NCBI RefSeq assembly: GCF_003403075.1
Contig: NZ_CP031557.1
Coordinates: forward strand, 3,658,001 to 3,722,000
Reading direction: 5' to 3'
Source: Flavobacterium psychrotrophum
Lineage (GTDB): Bacteria; Bacteroidota; Bacteroidia; Flavobacteriales; Flavobacteriaceae
DNA: 64,000 bases
Shown: piece by piece, positions 60,382 through 64,000 of the stretch
How positions within the stretch are numbered: the first letter of the stretch is position 1
How the letters are laid out: every line of letters begins with the position of its first letter
Translations under genes and position numbers: made by a program
The notes under the pieces: model-generated
What the model was told of the DNA's origin: nothing
Database searches by the model: none
The model's input: only the letters and a program-made list of their open reading frames with translations

Positions 60382-61929
60382 TTATTCTGAAACAGCGTTT
60401 CCTTTGCTGTCATAAAAGTGGTATTCTAAAAACGTGTAAGCGTCACGTGGTATTACTTTTACCCATTTTTTATGCTCTAAATACCATTTAGCGCGTATAG
60501 ATGGGAAACCTTTAGTAAGGTATGCCGCCACAAACGGGTGCGTATTAAGCACTACTTTTTTGTGGTTGCGGATAATTCTTTCAAGGTCGGCCGTTATGCG
60601 GTCTATTACCAGTATAGGGGCTTCAATTTCGCCTCCACCCGTGTTAGGGTTTTCCTCCCTGGTTTTAATATTTACCTCTGGCCTAACCCTTTGCCGCGTA
60701 ATCTGGACAAGGCCAAATTTACTCGGTGGCAGGATCTTGTGTTTTGCTTTATCGTCGCTCATTTCCTCTCTCAGGAAATCATACAGTTTTTTGCGGTTAT
60801 CCGGATTTCCCATATCGATGAAATCCACCACGATAATCCCTCCCATATCACGTAGCCTTAGCTGCCTTGCAATTTCGGCGGCCGCTATCATGTTTACTTC
60901 AAGGGCAGTATCTTCCTGACTCAGGGCCTTATTAGAGCGGTTACCACTGTTTACGTCTATAACGTGCAGGGCTTCTGTATGCTCTATAATAAGGTAAGCA
61001 CCTTTGCTCATAGATACCGTTTTTCCAAAACTGGTTTTTATCTGCCTTTCTATGTTATATTTTTCAAACAAAGGCAGGTCGCGGTTTTGGTAATGCTTTA
61101 CGATATTTGCTTTTTGAGGGGCTATCTCCTGCAGATAGTCCTTCGTTGCGTAAAAAAGATCTTCATCATCTACATAAATCCCGGTAAATGTGTCGTTAAA
61201 CACATCACGCAGTATAGACGACACCTTGTTTACTTCACCCAGTATTTTACTTGGGTGGTGGGCGCTAGGCAGGCGTTTGCACATACCGGTCCACTTGTCT
61301 ATCAGATTCTGGAGGTCTTTGTCCAGTTCTGCAACTTTTTTCCCTTCGGCTACCGTTCTTACGATAACGCCGAAACCTTTTGGCCTGATGGATTGCACCA
61401 GTCGTTTAAGGCGGTCTTTTTCTTCTTTTGACTCTATTTTTTGCGAAATAGAAATACGGTCGCTAAAAGGCACCAGTACCACATAACGGCCGGCCAGCGA
61501 AAGCTCTGAGCTTATGCGTGGGCCCTTGGTACTTATTGGCTCTTTTACCACCTGTACAAGAACGCTTTGGTTAGCACTAAGCACATCGGCTATGGCTCCG
61601 TTCTTATCTATTTCAGGTTCAAAAGCAAAATTTTTAAGGGAATAATCTTTTATTTTACCTGCGCTTACAAGTTTTATGAATTTCAGCGTAGAAAGAAGGT
61701 TTGGCCCAAGGTCATGATAGTGCAAAAAAGCATCTTTCTCAAAGCCAACGTTTACAAACGCAGCATTAAGGCCCGCTACGGGCTTACGAATTTTTGCAAT
61801 AAAGATATCACCTACGTTAAACTGGCTCTTATCCTCCTTTTCTTTGTGTAATTCAATTAGTTTTCCATCTTTTAATAAGGCAAAATCTACGGCTTCAGAA
61901 CCAGATCGAATAATCAATTCTTTGTTCAC
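60382..61929 (-). CDS. rng: Ribonuclease G (RNase E/G family)
   Basis: 515 residues. An S1 domain with DIFIAKIRKPVAGLNAAFVNVG is followed by the RNase E/G catalytic part: GVIVRTVAEGK, GAYLIIEHTEALHVIDVNSG and IIVVDFIDMGNP, which include the active-site acidic residues. There is no long RNase E-like scaffold tail, so it is RNase G-like; it may process 16S rRNA and tRNA. It starts with GTG (no ATG lies near), as in related flavobacteria. Confidence 0.93.
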   Translation of the reverse strand: MNKELIIRSGSEAVDFALLKDGKLIELHKEKEDKSQFNVGDIFIAKIRKPVAGLNAAFVNVGFEKDAFLHYHDLGPNLLSTLKFIKLVSAGKIKDYSLKNFAFEPEIDKNGAIADVLSANQSVLVQVVKEPISTKGPRISSELSLAGRYVVLVPFSDRISISQKIESKEEKDRLKRLVQSIRPKGFGVIVRTVAEGKKVAELDKDLQNLIDKWTGMCKRLPSAHHPSKILGEVNKVSSILRDVFNDTFTGIYVDDEDLFYATKDYLQEIAPQKANIVKHYQNRDLPLFEKYNIERQIKTSFGKTVSMSKGAYLIIEHTEALHVIDVNSGNRSNKALSQEDTALEVNMIAAAEIARQLRLRDMGGIIVVDFIDMGNPDNRKKLYDFLREEMSDDKAKHKILPPSKFGLVQITRQRVRPEVNIKTREENPNTGGGEIEAPILVIDRITADLERIIRNHKKVVLNTHPFVAAYLTKGFPSIRAKWYLEHKKWVKVIPRDAYTFLEYHFYDSKGNAVSE

Positions 61930-62295
61930 GCTGTACGTTTTTATCTGTTTATTGTTTATAGTTCATGGTTTATAGTTCATGGTTGCGCACGGCAACTACA
62001 AACTACAAACATCAAACTATTGAACAGTCTGCAGATGGATTAAACAATTATTTTACAGGCATTGTTGTACCCGGTGTTTACAGACTTTTAGATAACAGAA
62101 CATAGATATCAGACATTTTTATCTGGCCCTTTATCTATTATCTTTCATCTTATGCCTCTAAACTTTTTCAATGAACTCAATTTTTGAAGACCTTAAGACA
62201 ACAGATAAAAGACTTAAAGTTTTCTCCAAAACTCCTGATCTTTTATCTGTCATCTTTAATCTTCTGTGTATTGTAAAAACTTTTTCCTTAAAAAG
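61930..62295. other. Gap upstream of rng with AT-rich direct repeats
   Basis: No gene. It holds TTTATAGTTCATGGTTTATAGTTCATGG (61957-61983) as a direct repeat, ACTACAAAC twice (about 61996-62012), and several TTATCT(GT) AT-rich copies (62101-62264), all typical of non-coding flavobacterial spacers. The rng promoter must be near 61940-62000 but no exact -7 box was found. Confidence 0.55.
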
Positions 62296-62296
62296 A

Positions 62297-62320
62297 AAAA
62301 AGTAGTTTACACTACTTTTT
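62297..62320 (-). terminator. Terminator overlapping the end of the 30-residue gene
   Basis: AAAAAGTAGT-TTAC-ACTACTTTTT is a perfect 10-bp stem overlapping the last codons and stop of the small gene on the minus strand. Confidence 0.7.
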
Positions 62321-62404
62321 CTTCTTGTGACGGTTAGCTCTCGCGCGTTTTTTACGTTTGTGGGTAGCTACCTTATGTCTCTTTCTTTTCTTACCACTTG
62401 GCAT
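62312..62404 (-). CDS. 30-residue basic protein, AURKAIP1/COX24-like (possible ribosomal protein)
   Basis: ATG at 62404 to TAG at 62312 encodes a 30-residue protein starting MPSGKKRKRHKVATHKRKKR and ending HKKKK: more than half Lys, Arg or His. I recognise it as the short AURKAIP1/COX24 (mS38-like) family found across Bacteroidota, probably a tiny ribosomal protein. It was too short for ordinary gene calling. It lies 31 bases after the HU gene on the same strand and probably shares its promoter. Confidence 0.88.
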   Translation of the reverse strand: MPSGKKRKRHKVATHKRKKRARANRHKKKK

Positions 62405-62435
62405 AGTTAAGGGTGTTTGTGGTTAATAAATAATG

Positions 62436-62726
62436 TTATTTTACTTCTGTATTCGTTTTAACGCCGTCTACAAATATCTTAGCAGGTTTGAATGCAGGGA
62501 TATTGTGGGCAGGTATTTTGATGGTAGTATTTTTTGAAATATTCCTACCTGTTTTCTCAGCACGTGTTTTAATGATAAAACTTCCGAAACCTCTTAGGTA
62601 TACGTTATCTCCGGTTTCCAGTGACGTCTTTACTTCTTCCATAAAAGACTCAACTGTTGCTTGCACATCTCCTTTTTCAAGTCCAAGTTTTTCCGAAATT
62701 TTCGCTACGATGTCTGCTTTCGTCAT
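62436..62726 (-). CDS. HU-family DNA-binding protein
   Basis: 96 residues with the HU/IHF fold: MTKADIVAKISEKLGLEKGD, LETGDNVYLRGFGSFIIKTRAEKTGRNISKNTTIKIPAHNIPAFKPAK. The beta-arm and conserved Gly-Phe-Gly-Ser are intact. It is histone-like and binds DNA non-specifically. It has an exact -7 box, is divergent from mutY, and is followed by a tiny basic protein gene. Confidence 0.95.
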   Translation of the reverse strand: MTKADIVAKISEKLGLEKGDVQATVESFMEEVKTSLETGDNVYLRGFGSFIIKTRAEKTGRNISKNTTIKIPAHNIPAFKPAKIFVDGVKTNTEVK

Positions 62727-62767
62727 TTTTTCTAAATTTATTATTGTATGTATTTTTTTTGAGTGTG

Positions 62768-62775
62768 CAAATATA
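62768..62775 (-). promoter_or_regulatory. -7 box of the HU gene
   Basis: The minus strand reads TATATTTG, 41 bases before the HU start, with an A/T-rich leader. Confidence 0.65.
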
Positions 62776-62832
62776 AGAATTAAAAAAACAATTATTCAAG
62801 GTAAACTATTAAAATTTAATAACATAAACTTT

Positions 62833-62840
62833 TAATTTTG
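62833..62840 (+). promoter_or_regulatory. -7 box of mutY
   Basis: TAATTTTG, 17 bases before the mutY ATG at 62858. Confidence 0.65.
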
Positions 62841-62857
62841 CAAACCATCCCATAACA

Positions 62858-63898
62858 ATGACATTTTCTAAGTTCTTAATTCAATGGTATTTGCAACACA
62901 GGAGACAACTCCCGTGGCGCGAAACCACGCACCCCTACCCCATTTGGCTATCAGAAATTATGCTTCAGCAAACGCGTGTAGCACAGGGGCTTCCGTACTT
63001 TTTAAAATTCATGGAGGCATTTCCAACCGTAGCCGATATGGCCAATGCACCCGAAGAAAAGGTACTCCACCTGTGGCAGGGCCTGGGCTATTACAGCCGT
63101 GCCCGCAACCTGCATGCCACCGCAAAAGAAGTAACTTTTAACATGAATGGAAAGTTCCCGAAAAGCTTTTCGGGACTGTTAAAATTAAAAGGCGTGGGCG
63201 ATTATACCGCCGCTGCAATAGCTTCTATAGCCTATGGCGAGGCTGTACCCGTGGTAGATGGCAACGTATACCGGGTATTATCGCGCGTGTTTGGTATCGA
63301 GACAGACATATCTTCATCGGGTGCTAAAAAAGAATTCACTGCACTGGCGGCATCGCTCCTGCCACCGGGGCAGGCATCAAACTTTAACCAGGCCATGATG
63401 GAGTTTGGCGCGTTGCAATGTGTGCCTAAAAATCCTGACTGTACTATTTGTATTTTTAACCAGACCTGCGTAGCCTACAATACCGGGCGGGTAAACCAGC
63501 TGCCCGTAAAGCTGAAGAAGCAAAAGGTTACAGACCGCTTTTTTAACTACCTTATTATAAAGGATGCAAACGGACGCACCCTGGTAAACCGCCGTGGCGA
63601 CAAAGGCATATGGCACGGACTGTACGAATTTCCGTTACTGGAAACCCCTGCCGCACTAAGCAAGGAAGAAACTGTAGTATTAATACAAAGTTTTAAAAAC
63701 CTTGGCTTTACTCCAAAAAACATCAGCATTATTAACACTGAGCCGGTTATACACAAACTTTCGCATCAAAAGCAACACATCTGGTTTTGGGAAGTTATTA
63801 CTGATACCGAATTACCCGAAGCCGTTGAAAAAGAGCACTTAAAAACAATTCCACTACCTATTGTATTGCATAATTTCGCTACCGAATATTGGCCATAA
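62858..63898 (+). CDS. mutY: A/G-specific adenine glycosylase
   Basis: 346 residues. The catalytic Glu is in ISEIMLQQTRV (about 31-41), the helix-hairpin-helix is LKLKGVGDYTAAAIA, and Asp of VVDGNVYRV is the second active-site residue. The 4Fe-4S cluster ligands fit C-x6-C-x2-C-x5-C (CVPKNPDCTICIFNQTC). A Nudix-like C-terminal domain recognises 8-oxoG opposite A. It is divergent from HU and upstream of ssb. Confidence 0.95.
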   Translation: MTFSKFLIQWYLQHRRQLPWRETTHPYPIWLSEIMLQQTRVAQGLPYFLKFMEAFPTVADMANAPEEKVLHLWQGLGYYSRARNLHATAKEVTFNMNGKFPKSFSGLLKLKGVGDYTAAAIASIAYGEAVPVVDGNVYRVLSRVFGIETDISSSGAKKEFTALAASLLPPGQASNFNQAMMEFGALQCVPKNPDCTICIFNQTCVAYNTGRVNQLPVKLKKQKVTDRFFNYLIIKDANGRTLVNRRGDKGIWHGLYEFPLLETPAALSKEETVVLIQSFKNLGFTPKNISIINTEPVIHKLSHQKQHIWFWEVITDTELPEAVEKEHLKTIPLPIVLHNFATEYWP

Positions 63899-63913
63899 CA
63901 TTAAAAATTTTCT

Positions 63914-63921
63914 TATATTTG
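63914..63921 (+). promoter_or_regulatory. -7 box of ssb
   Basis: TATATTTG, 21 bases before the ssb ATG at 63943. Confidence 0.65.
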
Positions 63922-63942
63922 GTTTAAATCAAACACAAGGCC

Positions 63943-64000
63943 ATGAACGGAACGTTAAATAAAGTGATGCTTATAGGACATCTGGGCGACGATGTAAAGC
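63943..64000 (+). CDS. ssb: Single-stranded DNA-binding protein, N-terminal fragment
   Basis: The window ends after 19 codons. MNGTLNKVMLIGHLGDDVK matches the opening strand of bacterial SSB OB-folds. mutY directly followed by ssb is a common flavobacterial order. The gene continues outside the window. Confidence 0.93.
   Translation, partial: MNGTLNKVMLIGHLGDDVK

Overview
The window is chromosomal DNA from a member of the Bacteroidota, most likely the Flavobacteriaceae and close to Flavobacterium. The signs are -7 boxes of the TAnnTTTG type in front of many genes, lipoproteins with SC/AC lipoboxes, type IX secretion sorting domains on two proteases, DnaE with a fused N-terminal exonuclease, ribosomal protein S16 with a long acidic/alanine-rich tail, and few Shine-Dalgarno sequences. 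Several starts are TTG or GTG. I see no prophage, CRISPR array or complete insertion sequence.

Layout. 1-5 kb: two SDR oxidoreductases divergent from an HxlR regulator, a DUF3050 protein, a calcineurin-type phosphoesterase, and a TetR/DUF1348 pair. 5.4-8.9 kb: tRNA-Asp, then a minus-strand cluster of ECF sigma factor, anti-sigma factor, outer-membrane barrel protein and DUF58 protein. 9-12.3 kb: a MarR-GNAT fusion, then Old Yellow Enzyme divergent from an HxlR regulator, in a stretch rich in small dispersed repeats. 12.3-21.8 kb: thioredoxin, dnaE, a frameshifted aspartyl-protease-like gene, an RRM protein, a lipoprotein, and rpsP-rimM-trmN. 21.8-31.9 kb: an accessory region with six members of one secreted beta-sandwich family, lipoproteins and a barrel protein, interrupted by glutaryl-CoA and alanine dehydrogenases.

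32-38.9 kb: tag, a queuosine-precursor transporter, a PIN toxin-antitoxin pair, an esterase, a second frameshifted gene, tRNA-Leu, prs, rplY and pth. 39-44.6 kb: two tandem T9SS-exported metzincin proteases. 44.7-55.1 kb: ribF overlapping an HTTM membrane protein, two membrane-anchored TPR/HTH regulators on either side of an OmpA-family protein, a JmjC/cupin-like protein, and recX. 55.2-64 kb: AraC and SDR genes, a three-gene operon of unknown function, two lipocalin-like lipoproteins, rng, a 30-residue basic protein, an HU protein, mutY and the start of ssb.

The most unusual structures are a duplicated leader plus signal-peptide segment in front of two unrelated secreted proteins (25.1 and 26.3 kb), identical 48-bp terminators flanking a barrel gene (27.8 and 28.6 kb), the six-member beta-sandwich family, two genes each broken by a single missing base, and a dispersed repeat that supplies the last codons of an HxlR regulator.
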